DNA from: Candidatus Melainabacteria bacterium
Lineage (GTDB): Bacteria > Cyanobacteriota > Vampirovibrionia > Obscuribacterales > Obscuribacteraceae
Length of the DNA: 64,000 nucleotides
Direction of reading: 5' to 3'
NCBI GenBank assembly: GCA_016699165.1
Contig: CP064963.1
Location: forward strand, 1,550,001-1,614,000
Shown: positions 45,297 to 53,376 of the stretch, in pieces
Layout of the letters: every line of letters starts with the position of its first letter
Position numbering within the stretch: the stretch's first letter is position 1
The notes under the pieces: generated by a model
Databases searched by the model: none
Told to the model about the DNA's origin: nothing
The model's input: only the letters and a program-made list of their open reading frames with translations
Position numbers and translations under genes: made by a program

Positions 45297-45398
45297 CTAC
45301 TCAGCCATTGCCACTCTCAGTTCGGCTACATCGAAATAGTCTTCGCCTTTGTCGCTTATGATGATGAAACCAACAAATTTACTGAAATTCAAAAGCAT
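45297..45398 (-). pseudogene. Remnant of a fumarate hydratase C-terminus
   Basis: A 33-codon frame whose last 27 residues (FVGFIIISDKGEDYFDVAEL, then RVAMAE) match the end of the intact class I fumarase at 46871-48505 (FPAFIITNDKGEDFFDKVAEQ, then RVALAR): 18 of 27 residues agree by eye. The DNA is clearly less similar, with an 11-base identical block TCTTCGCCTTT at 45340-45350 and 46917-46927. Upstream of the match (from about 45381) nothing fumarase-like continues. It is a displaced or degraded 3' gene end, not a gene. Confidence 0.75.
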
Positions 45399-45958
45399 TT
45401 AAGACCGTCCTGAATAGCGGATTTTCGACCCACTCGTAAGATAACTCTTATGCTCTGAAATAGCAAGAAATCTGGACAGCCTTAGACCGTCATATTGCTG
45501 CAAACCGAGCGATAAACGCCAGAACTACTCACGTAAGTCGAAATTCGTTGCTTGTAATACGCGCCGCTCTCTCGCATTTCGTAGAAAGTAAAATGGTCTT
45601 TCGCCCTAAAATCTCAGTGACTTCAAAGTACATTTTGACCTCAAGTTAGGATTTACTCGGCGCCCCACCACCACGCTTAACAGCATAATGAGCTCGGAGC
45701 TAAATTTGGTCCAGTCTGTCGTACTTATCAACAACACCAGACATGGTGGAAAAGAACACCCCGACTCGGGGTCCAGCCTCGACACTACATACGATGCACA
45801 CCAGACACCTTTTTTTCGCGCTTGAGTACGGCTGAAATAACAAGGGAAGTAGAATAAGGTGTAGATTTAAATCATCGCCTATGGTGCGAACCGCGCACTG
45901 TGTTATGAGTACCTATAGTAGATAAATGAAATCGATGTAATTTCTTGAGAACTGATGT
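45399..45958. other. Gene-free stretch between the fumarase remnant and the small-RNA promoter
   Basis: About 560 bases with no frame that I can support on either strand. It has more CpG and fewer long A/T runs than its neighbours, and a short hairpin CCCCGACTCGGGG at about 45759-45771. I see no terminal repeats, no transposase remnant and no tRNA. It may be old foreign or decayed DNA. Confidence 0.4.
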
Positions 45959-45986
45959 TTGACAGAGATGGGATTACGGGTAAAAT
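45959..45986 (+). promoter_or_regulatory. Sigma70-type promoter of an orphan small RNA
   Basis: TTGACA (45959-45964, perfect -35) and TAAAAT (45981-45986) with a 16-base spacer; predicted start near 45993. No coding region follows on the plus strand. Confidence 0.65.
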
Positions 45987-45992
45987 ACAAGT

Positions 45993-46085
45993 GGACAATT
46001 AAAGTCTTTGGGTCGTCCATTATTGACGGCCGCAGGGTCAAGAGTAATCCTGATGTCGCCTCCGTAAGGGGGCGTTCCTGTTTTT
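45993..46085 (+). ncRNA. Candidate small non-coding RNA (about 93 bases)
   Basis: Bounded by a consensus promoter and an intrinsic terminator, with no open frame. It contains a first hairpin, GGTCGTC (46011-46017) with GACGGCC (46025-46031), a second weaker one (CAGG/CCTG at about 46032 and 46049), and the terminator stem CGCCTCC-GTAA-GGGGGCG (46057-46074) with a TTCCTGTTTTT tail. The T-run overlaps the stop of the convergent DUF3800 gene. It could act as an antisense or trans RNA, or be the leftover leader of a deleted gene. Not SRP, tmRNA or 6S by length and motif. Confidence 0.6.
46057..46085 (+). terminator. Intrinsic terminator of the small RNA
   Basis: A 7-base stem with a GTAA loop (46057-46074) followed by TTCCTGTTTTT. 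The reverse strand has no T-run beyond the stem, so it serves the plus strand only. Confidence 0.75.
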
Positions 46086-46887
46086 AAGTGTCGAAACAAG
46101 AGTATTTAATCCAGGAAGTCTTGTCGTTAGTAATCCCATCGACCACTTTGCCACTGCTATTTAGTCTTTTTAGAGTTGAGTCGTCCTTGCCTTTGGCAAT
46201 TGCGACCGGAAACAAACACATATCAGCAATTTGAAGAAGCTCATTGTCCTTTTTTCGCCCTTTAGGACTTTCGTTCAGAATTTCGGAAATTTCATTTGGT
46301 CGCAATGGACTATGCGTTAGTGCATTTTGAGAATTAAATTGATGCCCCGTCGATCTTAATGTGTTATAGGTTTCTTTAAAGAGCTGGTCCTCTGTACTTC
46401 CACACATTTCAAAAAATACAGTGAGTGACTTTCCTTCGCGAGATTTAACAAATTTCACGCTGCGCTCTAGAAGTATTTGGCAGGCTGTTTGCCTCATATT
46501 CCATGTGCTACGTCCATATTTTTCATAGTATCGATTGTAATAACCTTCTCTATCTATGATGCAAGCATGTATAACTATTGGCATTTTTAGAACCATTTCA
46601 AGAATGCCTATTTTGAATTTTTTAACTTCATCATCTTGCAAGGTGGCAAGCCAGTGATAGCGCTCTTTTCGCGTTCTAATTTCAGATCCGTGCAGTGGAA
46701 TTTTTTGAGGTATTCCCCACTCATTTTTAAAATTCCGCAAAGTATTTTTAATCGATGACTCGTCTTCACGATTGACGATTATGCCGCCTAAACCAAAGTT
46801 CGGAAAATCGTCTCTGGTTCCCGGCATACTAGAACCAACGTCATCAATATACAGCGCGTAGTTTAGGGCATTATCGCGCAAGGGCAA
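46084..46887 (-). CDS. DUF3800 domain protein
   Basis: 267 residues. The N-terminal YALYIDDVGSS and the C-terminal LLQIADMCLFPVA are the acidic motifs of DUF3800, an RNase H-like-fold family often found with mobile or defence genes and of unproven activity. The first usable starts are TTG codons at 46887 or 46881 inside the fumarase 3' end (AGAGAG precedes the second), so no ATG start is available; the reading frame thus begins within its neighbour by 17 bases or less. It ends against the small-RNA terminator. Confidence 0.7.
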   Translation of the reverse strand: MPLRDNALNYALYIDDVGSSMPGTRDDFPNFGLGGIIVNREDESSIKNTLRNFKNEWGIPQKIPLHGSEIRTRKERYHWLATLQDDEVKKFKIGILEMVLKMPIVIHACIIDREGYYNRYYEKYGRSTWNMRQTACQILLERSVKFVKSREGKSLTVFFEMCGSTEDQLFKETYNTLRSTGHQFNSQNALTHSPLRPNEISEILNESPKGRKKDNELLQIADMCLFPVAIAKGKDDSTLKRLNSSGKVVDGITNDKTSWIKYSCFDT

Positions 46888-48505
46888 CTCTCTGCTCAGC
46901 TACTTTGTCGAAGAAATCTTCGCCTTTATCATTGGTGATGATAAAAGCGGGAAACTCTTCTACTTCAATTTTGTGCACGGCTTCCATTCCCAGTTCGGGA
47001 AAATCAATCACTTCCACTTTTTTGATTGAATCTTGAGCCAAACGAGCAGCAGCACCACCTATAGTACCAAGATAGAATCCACCATATTTTCCGCAAGCTT
47101 CACGGACATTTTTACCTCTATTGCCTTTTGCAAGGGTAATGAGACTTCCACCTCGCGACATGAGCAAATCGGCATAGCTATCCATGCGTCCTGCAGTCGT
47201 TGGTCCAAACGAACCTGACGCATAACCTTCGGGAGTCTTAGCAGGTCCAGCATAATAAATGGGATGCTTCTTGATATATTCGGGCATTTCTATTCCCGAT
47301 TCAATTATTTCTTTCCATTTAGCATGAGCAATATCACGTGACACAAGCAAAGTGCCCGTTAGCATAAGCCTTGTGCCAACAGGTTTTCCTGATAGTGATT
47401 TGCGAATCTCGTCCATAGATTTGGACAAATCGACATGGATAATTTCTTTACTCAAATCATTAGACTCGACTTCAGGCAAGAAACGAGCAGGATCGGTATC
47501 CAACTGTTCAAGCCAGATTCCGTCTTTATCTATGCGACCCATTAGTTGTCTGTCAGCAGAACATGAAACGCCTATGCCGATAGGCAAACTGGCACCATGG
47601 CGCGGTAAGCGAATTACACGAACATCATGACAGAAATATTTGCCACCAAACTGTGCACCAATTCCCAGTTGACGAGTAATTTCAAGCACTTCTTTTTCCA
47701 TTTGCAAATCACGAAAAGCACGACCGCTCTTATCGCCTTCTGTCGGCAGATTATCGAGATAGTGACAGCTTGCTAGTTTTACTGTTTTAAGTGTTAGTTC
47801 AGCCGACAATCCGCCGATTACAATGGCCAAATGATATGGCGGACATGCCGATGTTCCAAGTGAGGCAATTTTTTCTGACAGTAGTTTGCGCAACCCATCT
47901 GGATTTAAAACAGACTTAGTTTCTTGCAGCAAGAAAGATTTGTTGGCTGAGCCACCACCTTTTGCGATGAACAAGAATTCGTAAGAATCGCCAGGTTCAG
48001 AATAAATTTCGATTTGTGCCGGTAAGTTTGAACCGGTGTTCACTTCTTTGTACATGTCTAAAGGCGCCATCTGACTGTATCTCAGATTGCTTTCGTTATA
48101 AGTTTTCTTGACACCGTCGCTTAGTGCCGCAGCGTCGTCAGCGCCTGTGACAACGCGCTCACCTTTGTGCGCCACAATTATCGCCGTACCGGTGTCCTGA
48201 CACATTGGCAGCGTGCCGCCGGCAGCAATGCTTGCGTTCTTCAAGAGTTCAAGAGCAACAAAACGATCGTTGTCAGAAGCTTCTGCGTCGTCCAGAATAC
48301 TTTTCAAGTTCTCCAAATGCGAGGTTCGCAAGAGGTGAGATACGTCGCGAAAAGCTTCTTTGGCTATCGTGGTCAAAGCTTCAGGCTCGACCATGAGCAT
48401 TTTCTTGCCCTGCCAATCAACTTGCGATACGTGTTTTGTCGTGACATGGCGGTATTTGGTGGTGTCTTTGCCCAATTGAAAAAGGCTGGCAGCACTGTGA
48501 GACAT
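46871..48505 (-). CDS. fumA: Fumarate hydratase, class I ([4Fe-4S])
   Basis: 544 residues with the fused alpha/beta parts of the oxygen-sensitive class I enzyme, which interconverts fumarate and malate in the TCA cycle. The three cluster ligands are Cys102 (LPMCQDTG), Cys221 (TSACPPYH) and Cys315 (GVSCSADRQ). The C-terminal part carries GSFGPTTAGRMDSYADLLMS and ends FDKVAEQRVALAR. A tartrate dehydratase-type activity is the main alternative. Its stop overlaps the DUF3800 frame. A degraded second copy of its C-terminus lies 1.5 kb downstream. Confidence 0.92.
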   Translation of the reverse strand: MSHSAASLFQLGKDTTKYRHVTTKHVSQVDWQGKKMLMVEPEALTTIAKEAFRDVSHLLRTSHLENLKSILDDAEASDNDRFVALELLKNASIAAGGTLPMCQDTGTAIIVAHKGERVVTGADDAAALSDGVKKTYNESNLRYSQMAPLDMYKEVNTGSNLPAQIEIYSEPGDSYEFLFIAKGGGSANKSFLLQETKSVLNPDGLRKLLSEKIASLGTSACPPYHLAIVIGGLSAELTLKTVKLASCHYLDNLPTEGDKSGRAFRDLQMEKEVLEITRQLGIGAQFGGKYFCHDVRVIRLPRHGASLPIGIGVSCSADRQLMGRIDKDGIWLEQLDTDPARFLPEVESNDLSKEIIHVDLSKSMDEIRKSLSGKPVGTRLMLTGTLLVSRDIAHAKWKEIIESGIEMPEYIKKHPIYYAGPAKTPEGYASGSFGPTTAGRMDSYADLLMSRGGSLITLAKGNRGKNVREACGKYGGFYLGTIGGAAARLAQDSIKKVEVIDFPELGMEAVHKIEVEEFPAFIITNDKGEDFFDKVAEQRVALAR

Positions 48506-48622
48506 TTGTTCTGGACCTCAATCTCAGTAACTTTATTGATAGAACATATTTTATCGCGAAAGGCTCACGATTACGGCTTACACTACAATAGAATAAGGAA
48601 ATCCTGGGACCCCAATCTAAAC

Positions 48623-48919
48623 ATGTTAGACCAAATTCCGCTTTACTTTATCGGGGCGCTGGTGATTGCTGGCGGTTTCGCCATGATCAAATGGGGTTGG
48701 CCAGACAAACGTGAAGAAGACCGAAGCTACGATTACGACTCAAACTGGTCTTCATTTAATTTTGATTTTAGACTGGGCCACCTAACTGTTGGAATAGGAT
48801 TTGCCCTAGTAATTTTTGGCGGCTTTTGCATTTGGGGCGCAAGTCAAGGCTGGAACACAGAACATGTGTTAAAAGAGTTTTTTAGTTATTTCAACAAAAA
48901 TTGGAGTTCATTATTTTGA
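48623..48919 (+). CDS. Small two-helix membrane protein, unknown
   Basis: 98 residues starting at ATG 48623, the first in-frame ATG outside the fumarase gene (the frame stays open further upstream only as antisense of fumarase). Helices at about residues 4-22 and 55-75, with an acidic linker (WPDKREEDRSYDYDSNW). Its stop overlaps the TTG start of the next membrane protein, so the two are coupled. No family recognised. Confidence 0.6.
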   Translation: MLDQIPLYFIGALVIAGGFAMIKWGWPDKREEDRSYDYDSNWSSFNFDFRLGHLTVGIGFALVIFGGFCIWGASQGWNTEHVLKEFFSYFNKNWSSLF

Positions 48920-50559
48920 ACGAATCAAAACCATTCGGTTATCCAGTTTCCAATTTGAAATTTTGGATAATGTCAATCGCTAGCCTCGGCTTTTGGGCGG
49001 TCTATTGGGCGTATCGAAATTTCAAAGCATTTGAAATTAAGAAGCTCAATCATCCAAAGCTTTATGCCTTACTTCATGCAGTGTTCCTCAATTTTTCTCT
49101 GCATCGACTGATGACCTTAATGGAGATTCAAGCAGAAAAAATCAATCTTCACTTCAAGATCCCCAAAATAATCCTTGCTGTAATTTTTTTCGCTTTAACT
49201 GTAATTGAAAAATTTTTCTCCGGCGGCATACTAACTATCGAGTTAACTTGTGACTTTCTAAAATTTCTCATCTTGTTTTACATTCAGCGCACCATCCTCG
49301 ATATCAATCTAAAACATCGTCCTAATATTCCGATCGAAAATAGTTATAACTGGAAAGAAGTTGTTTCCATTTTTATTATTATCTCTTTTACGGCTTTCTA
49401 CGCAATTGTTCAAAGTTATCCAGAATTGCTGAGTGGCGCTAAGTCGTACATAAATTCAAATGAACACAATCATCGTTGGATTTATGCAAACCAAGGCAAT
49501 GCCGAAGAAATTTCTCGCAAAGCCGGTGTGAGTAAAGAGATTAGCGAATTTTGGGAAAAGTTTGAGCGTGAAGAAGACAAAATAAACAATGTAAAAAATC
49601 CTGCTAACTGCTATCAGGAAGCAAAAAAATGGATGGACGAATATTTAGCCGCAATTGATTCGGATTTGAGCTGGATTATAATAGTAAATCCCCAGGACGA
49701 AACGAAATCGATGCTTATTATTGAATCTGAATGGGACAAAGGTAAACAAGCTATAGCAAGAGACGTACTTGCAGCAGCACCAAAACGGGCAGATTGGACC
49801 TTCACTGACGAAGCTCCACCAATTGGAACAATCAATCTGCTTTTCTCGTACGAAAAGAATTTCTCAAGATCCATGCCACCAATTACAGTATCTTATAAAT
49901 TGAATGATGCAAATTTGATAGACATTAAATACCAAACAAAAGACGCAAAGGACATCGAGGAACAAATTGGAAGCTTTGTCAAAGGAGCAATTGGAAATAG
50001 GCTCTCAGAGCGCTGGCTAAAAGAAATAGATGTGGTAGAAGGTGAAGGCAAAACCGAACCGGTGATAGCGATACCGCAAATGCTAATAGAAGTTACCAAA
50101 TTAAAATCCGAAGCAATTGCACGACTGCCAAACAAGCGTTGCTGGGAAATGAATCATAGTGAGGCCCAGGACCGTGCTTTTCAATTAGCCCGTTTTTACC
50201 GCACGACTCGATTCTTTTCTGAGAGATATTCAAAATTCAACGAACAATTTTGCTTTTTACGACTGCCAATAAAAGTAGTTCCAGAGCCGAAAGACAGAAT
50301 TGAATTAGCTAAAAGCTTAAATGCCAGACTGGTTGGAACAAAAAACGCATGCGTTTTAAGTTTCGATGAAGACCAAGTTAATAAGACTATCGATTATCAA
50401 TTAGCAATAGAAGATCTAGACAAAGCAATCCCGGTAATACGAAAATTCGCAGCAGAGAAACAATTACCTGACACAACTTACTTGATGTTTCACGATTCAG
50501 ATCTGAAATACGAATGGGTAGGAATGTATGCAACCACAAAAGAACCAAATCAAGACTAG
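48916..50559 (+). CDS. Membrane protein with DUF4234-like N-terminus, unknown
   Basis: 547 residues from a TTG overlapping the previous TGA (TTGA). The N-terminal part, SIASLGFWAVYWAYRNFKAFE (first 20 residues of the motif span about 18-37), resembles DUF4234; helices follow near residues 90-120 and 130-150. The remaining 350 residues are soluble, Lys/Glu-rich, with many Trp/Tyr, and no catalytic motif is visible. The TTG start is chosen from coupling; a TTG at 48901 is the alternative. Function unknown. Confidence 0.65.
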   Translation: MNESKPFGYPVSNLKFWIMSIASLGFWAVYWAYRNFKAFEIKKLNHPKLYALLHAVFLNFSLHRLMTLMEIQAEKINLHFKIPKIILAVIFFALTVIEKFFSGGILTIELTCDFLKFLILFYIQRTILDINLKHRPNIPIENSYNWKEVVSIFIIISFTAFYAIVQSYPELLSGAKSYINSNEHNHRWIYANQGNAEEISRKAGVSKEISEFWEKFEREEDKINNVKNPANCYQEAKKWMDEYLAAIDSDLSWIIIVNPQDETKSMLIIESEWDKGKQAIARDVLAAAPKRADWTFTDEAPPIGTINLLFSYEKNFSRSMPPITVSYKLNDANLIDIKYQTKDAKDIEEQIGSFVKGAIGNRLSERWLKEIDVVEGEGKTEPVIAIPQMLIEVTKLKSEAIARLPNKRCWEMNHSEAQDRAFQLARFYRTTRFFSERYSKFNEQFCFLRLPIKVVPEPKDRIELAKSLNARLVGTKNACVLSFDEDQVNKTIDYQLAIEDLDKAIPVIRKFAAEKQLPDTTYLMFHDSDLKYEWVGMYATTKEPNQD

Positions 50560-50560
50560 T

Positions 50561-51943
50561 CTACGGCTTCCAGTACTTCTTAACCACCGCATCATAAGCG
50601 TCTTTTCCAGATCGCCCCGTAGCGCTTTTAATCCCTTTTTCAAAGTCCTGCGCTTGGCGAGAATCAGATACTATAGTGCCGATGCGTTGTACGTCACCAG
50701 CTAGCAAATTTTCAACCATTAATCTGCCAAAAGCATAACCAATATCAGGGCTTGCATACAATCGATGACAAAGTCCCTCGTAGTCAGGAGGTTTATTCTT
50801 TTTTGCAAAGTTACGCACAAGTCGGTCAGTAGCCAAGAAAAGTTCGTCGTAATAAGGTCTTGCCACTGCGTCCGCCATGCCTTCATTTAACCACTCAGGT
50901 ACATGGTCTAAATAGTTGTCACCGTAAATGGTATCGCAAAGTGCATGTCCATACTCGTGCAATACGTCGCCATAGGATCTTGCGGTGCCTGGATAATAAG
51001 ACCATTTACCATCTTTATCTAGCTCTGAAAATACAACCACGTTGGAGACTCCAGTACCATTGTTCCACCAGCGCTTTTCTGCTGAAACTTCAAACATGTC
51101 GCTAAAAAATGTACTGAAGTCACGCCTTTGAGCAAGAATGTAGAAAGTTATTTTGGGAACAGTACCGAAGATCATTCTTGCTCGTTCAGAAAATTTAGGC
51201 AACTCTTTGAGAATTGGATTAGTCCAGTTAGAGTTTGCTGCATAAATATCGATACACGTATTGGGTTGCTTAACCGGACGCAGGTGCTCAAATCTAACTA
51301 TTCGGTCTAAAAAGTTTTTAGTCGGCGTCCAGCCTGGATAGGGCGTGTAACCCAACTGTACAGATTTTTGAAAATGAGGCTTAGCTTCAGCCATTTGATG
51401 TATGCGCATTAAACAATAACCTTCCAGATACTCACCTTCAGCATCAAGCGTTGGGTGCTCTTTTCGCAAAAGATTTAGAGCGGCATTATATTTGTTTTTT
51501 GCCATCAAATCAAAAACTCGATTTAAATTTTCAGCATGCGCTGCGGGAGTAAACTTAAAAAACAAGATAAGTATGGCTGGCAAAAAGCAAAGGAAAATTG
51601 AAAATGCCAGACCGGATTTAAACAATCCAATGCCAAACCATTTTCTAAATATTTTGAATGTTAATGCATCCACTACTGGACCAAGCGTGTAACCGAGATT
51701 CCAAATCACCGGACCGATAAAAATCGCCGCCATAAATGTTAATGGCTCGTACCAAAAATCCTCATTGTAGAGACCTATCAAAAATAAATTATACGTGACG
51801 AATGAGAGTGCAAGCGAAATGAAAATTACACAGTTATAAAAAAGCCGCCGTAATTCCCACCACTTCCAAACGTCCATCACCTTTTCGGGTGTGTGGTCAT
51901 TGCCAAATAACCATCTTATTTCAGCAGTAAAGAAAAGGCCCAT
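50561..51943 (-). CDS. Membrane-anchored gluzincin-type metallopeptidase (Peptidase MA-like)
   Basis: 460 residues. Three to four hydrophobic helices lie in the first 130 residues, followed by one TPR-like stretch (NKYNAALNLLRKEHPTL) and then a zinc-peptidase domain. LHEYGHALCD (HExxH near 327-331) and EWLNEGMADAVARP (third ligand Glu near 350) are the gluzincin signature. It should cleave envelope substrates or act as a chaperone-like peptidase. Convergent with the DUF4234-like gene and overlapping the divergent rhomboid upstream region. Substrate unknown. Confidence 0.8.
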   Translation of the reverse strand: MGLFFTAEIRWLFGNDHTPEKVMDVWKWWELRRLFYNCVIFISLALSFVTYNLFLIGLYNEDFWYEPLTFMAAIFIGPVIWNLGYTLGPVVDALTFKIFRKWFGIGLFKSGLAFSIFLCFLPAILILFFKFTPAAHAENLNRVFDLMAKNKYNAALNLLRKEHPTLDAEGEYLEGYCLMRIHQMAEAKPHFQKSVQLGYTPYPGWTPTKNFLDRIVRFEHLRPVKQPNTCIDIYAANSNWTNPILKELPKFSERARMIFGTVPKITFYILAQRRDFSTFFSDMFEVSAEKRWWNNGTGVSNVVVFSELDKDGKWSYYPGTARSYGDVLHEYGHALCDTIYGDNYLDHVPEWLNEGMADAVARPYYDELFLATDRLVRNFAKKNKPPDYEGLCHRLYASPDIGYAFGRLMVENLLAGDVQRIGTIVSDSRQAQDFEKGIKSATGRSGKDAYDAVVKKYWKP

Positions 51944-51977
51944 TGCTCAATTATACAATAAGCCTATAATAGCTTTA

Positions 51978-53366
51978 ATGAAGGCAGACCCGGCGAAGAT
52001 TAAAAGCGTGTCCACGGCGCTTGTGGTGGTCATTCTCGCTTGCTTTTTGTTTGAGTTGCCTCATCTTGAAAAAGGCTTTCTATTACCAATCAATAGTGAT
52101 GCTCTCTCGAATATGGGTGCCAATTTCGGACCTCTCACCCTTATCGAGAAAGAATATTGGCGCCTGCTTACTTATGGGTTCTTACACTCAAACATCTTGC
52201 ATCTGTTGTTAAATGCTTATGCTCTCTTTGAATTTGGTCCCATGGCCGAGTCGGCCATCGGCAGAAAGACTTTTATTTTCATCTACCTGTTTAGTGGTAT
52301 CATCGGCGGTTTATCGAGTATTTTATTTGATCCACTGCGAACTTCAGTTGGTGCCTCTGCCTCCATATGTGGTGTACTTGGTGCCTTCATTTTTGTTTCG
52401 TGGTTCAAGCGTGAACAAAATAATGCTACAAATCAACTTAAGCGACCTGAATTAATTCTATTAATGATCTTTCTTGGTTATAGTTTGATTCTCGGCTTTA
52501 CTTCAGCCTCCATGGACAATGCCGCACATATTGGTGGATTTGTATCTGGAATTCTGGCAGCAGCACTTTTGACCTTGAAACAAAAGAAAATTGCATTGGC
52601 GGGTACATTTGCTCTAATTGCGATTTGTCCGTTGATGGCATTTATCGATACAAAAAGAATAGATAAAAATCCTATCGTTGATGAATACCTCCTACGACAA
52701 GAAGGAGCTAAGTTAGTAAAAAAAGAAGAATTTCAACTTGGTATAAACAAATTCGATCAAGCACTGAAAGTCATTCCCGATGAGCCTTTCGCCTTGCAAG
52801 GAAAAGGGGAAGCACTAATGAAACTTGAGCTATATGAAGCAGCGAAAAAAGATTTTGATACCATCTTAAACAAAGATCCAAAACACAAAGGTGCGCTGTT
52901 CAATCGCTCTATTGCCTTGATGCACCTGGGAAGGTATCGGGAAGGACTGAGCGATATCGATAAATTGGTGAGCTTAGATGCAAGTCACAGCATGGTTTAC
53001 AACAATCGTGCATGGTTCAGATTGAACGATTACAACAATCCTGAAAGTTTAAATCATGCACTGACAGATACAGAACAAGCGATCAAATTGGACAAACACA
53101 ATCTAGCAGCCTATGACACAAGAGGCACAATCTATTTAATAAAGGGCGACTTTGAAAAAGCAAAAGCTGACTATGAGAAATGTTCAAAAGTAAAAGAAAC
53201 TAGCGGTGCTGCCAATTTTCATCTGGCGCTCCTCGCCATGCTCCAAAATAATAAAGAAGAAGCAAACAAGAGATTAGCCGCCTATCGTGCCGGTGAATAC
53301 AAGCCGGATGACTTTGAACTGAAATTTTGCAAGGAAAAGTTGGGCTTGACTGGTATTTCCAGGTGA
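51978..53366 (+). CDS. Rhomboid family intramembrane serine protease with TPR tail
   Basis: 462 residues from ATG 51978 (an in-frame ATG at 51891 lies in the divergent gene). The rhomboid part (about residues 10-225) has HSNILHLLLNAYALFEFGPM (HxxxN), the catalytic Ser127 in VGASASICG (family GxSG, here GASA) and His184 in DNAAHIGGF. After a helix near 220 the protein continues with five to six TPR units (about 245-450). Such rhomboid-TPR fusions are seen in several bacterial phyla; substrates are unknown. Confidence 0.85.
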   Translation: MKADPAKIKSVSTALVVVILACFLFELPHLEKGFLLPINSDALSNMGANFGPLTLIEKEYWRLLTYGFLHSNILHLLLNAYALFEFGPMAESAIGRKTFIFIYLFSGIIGGLSSILFDPLRTSVGASASICGVLGAFIFVSWFKREQNNATNQLKRPELILLMIFLGYSLILGFTSASMDNAAHIGGFVSGILAAALLTLKQKKIALAGTFALIAICPLMAFIDTKRIDKNPIVDEYLLRQEGAKLVKKEEFQLGINKFDQALKVIPDEPFALQGKGEALMKLELYEAAKKDFDTILNKDPKHKGALFNRSIALMHLGRYREGLSDIDKLVSLDASHSMVYNNRAWFRLNDYNNPESLNHALTDTEQAIKLDKHNLAAYDTRGTIYLIKGDFEKAKADYEKCSKVKETSGAANFHLALLAMLQNNKEEANKRLAAYRAGEYKPDDFELKFCKEKLGLTGISR

Positions 53367-53376
53367 GTATTTACGC

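Noticed and set aside
45399..46083. Transposon or insertion sequence between the fumarase remnant and DUF3800
   Set aside because: No terminal inverted repeats, target duplication or transposase remnants could be seen; only the duplicated gene end supports an insertion.
48167..48622. Upstream extension of the small membrane-protein frame, antisense to fumarase
   Set aside because: It is a frame shadow within the fumarase 5' half; the family-like helices begin only after ATG 48623, outside that gene.
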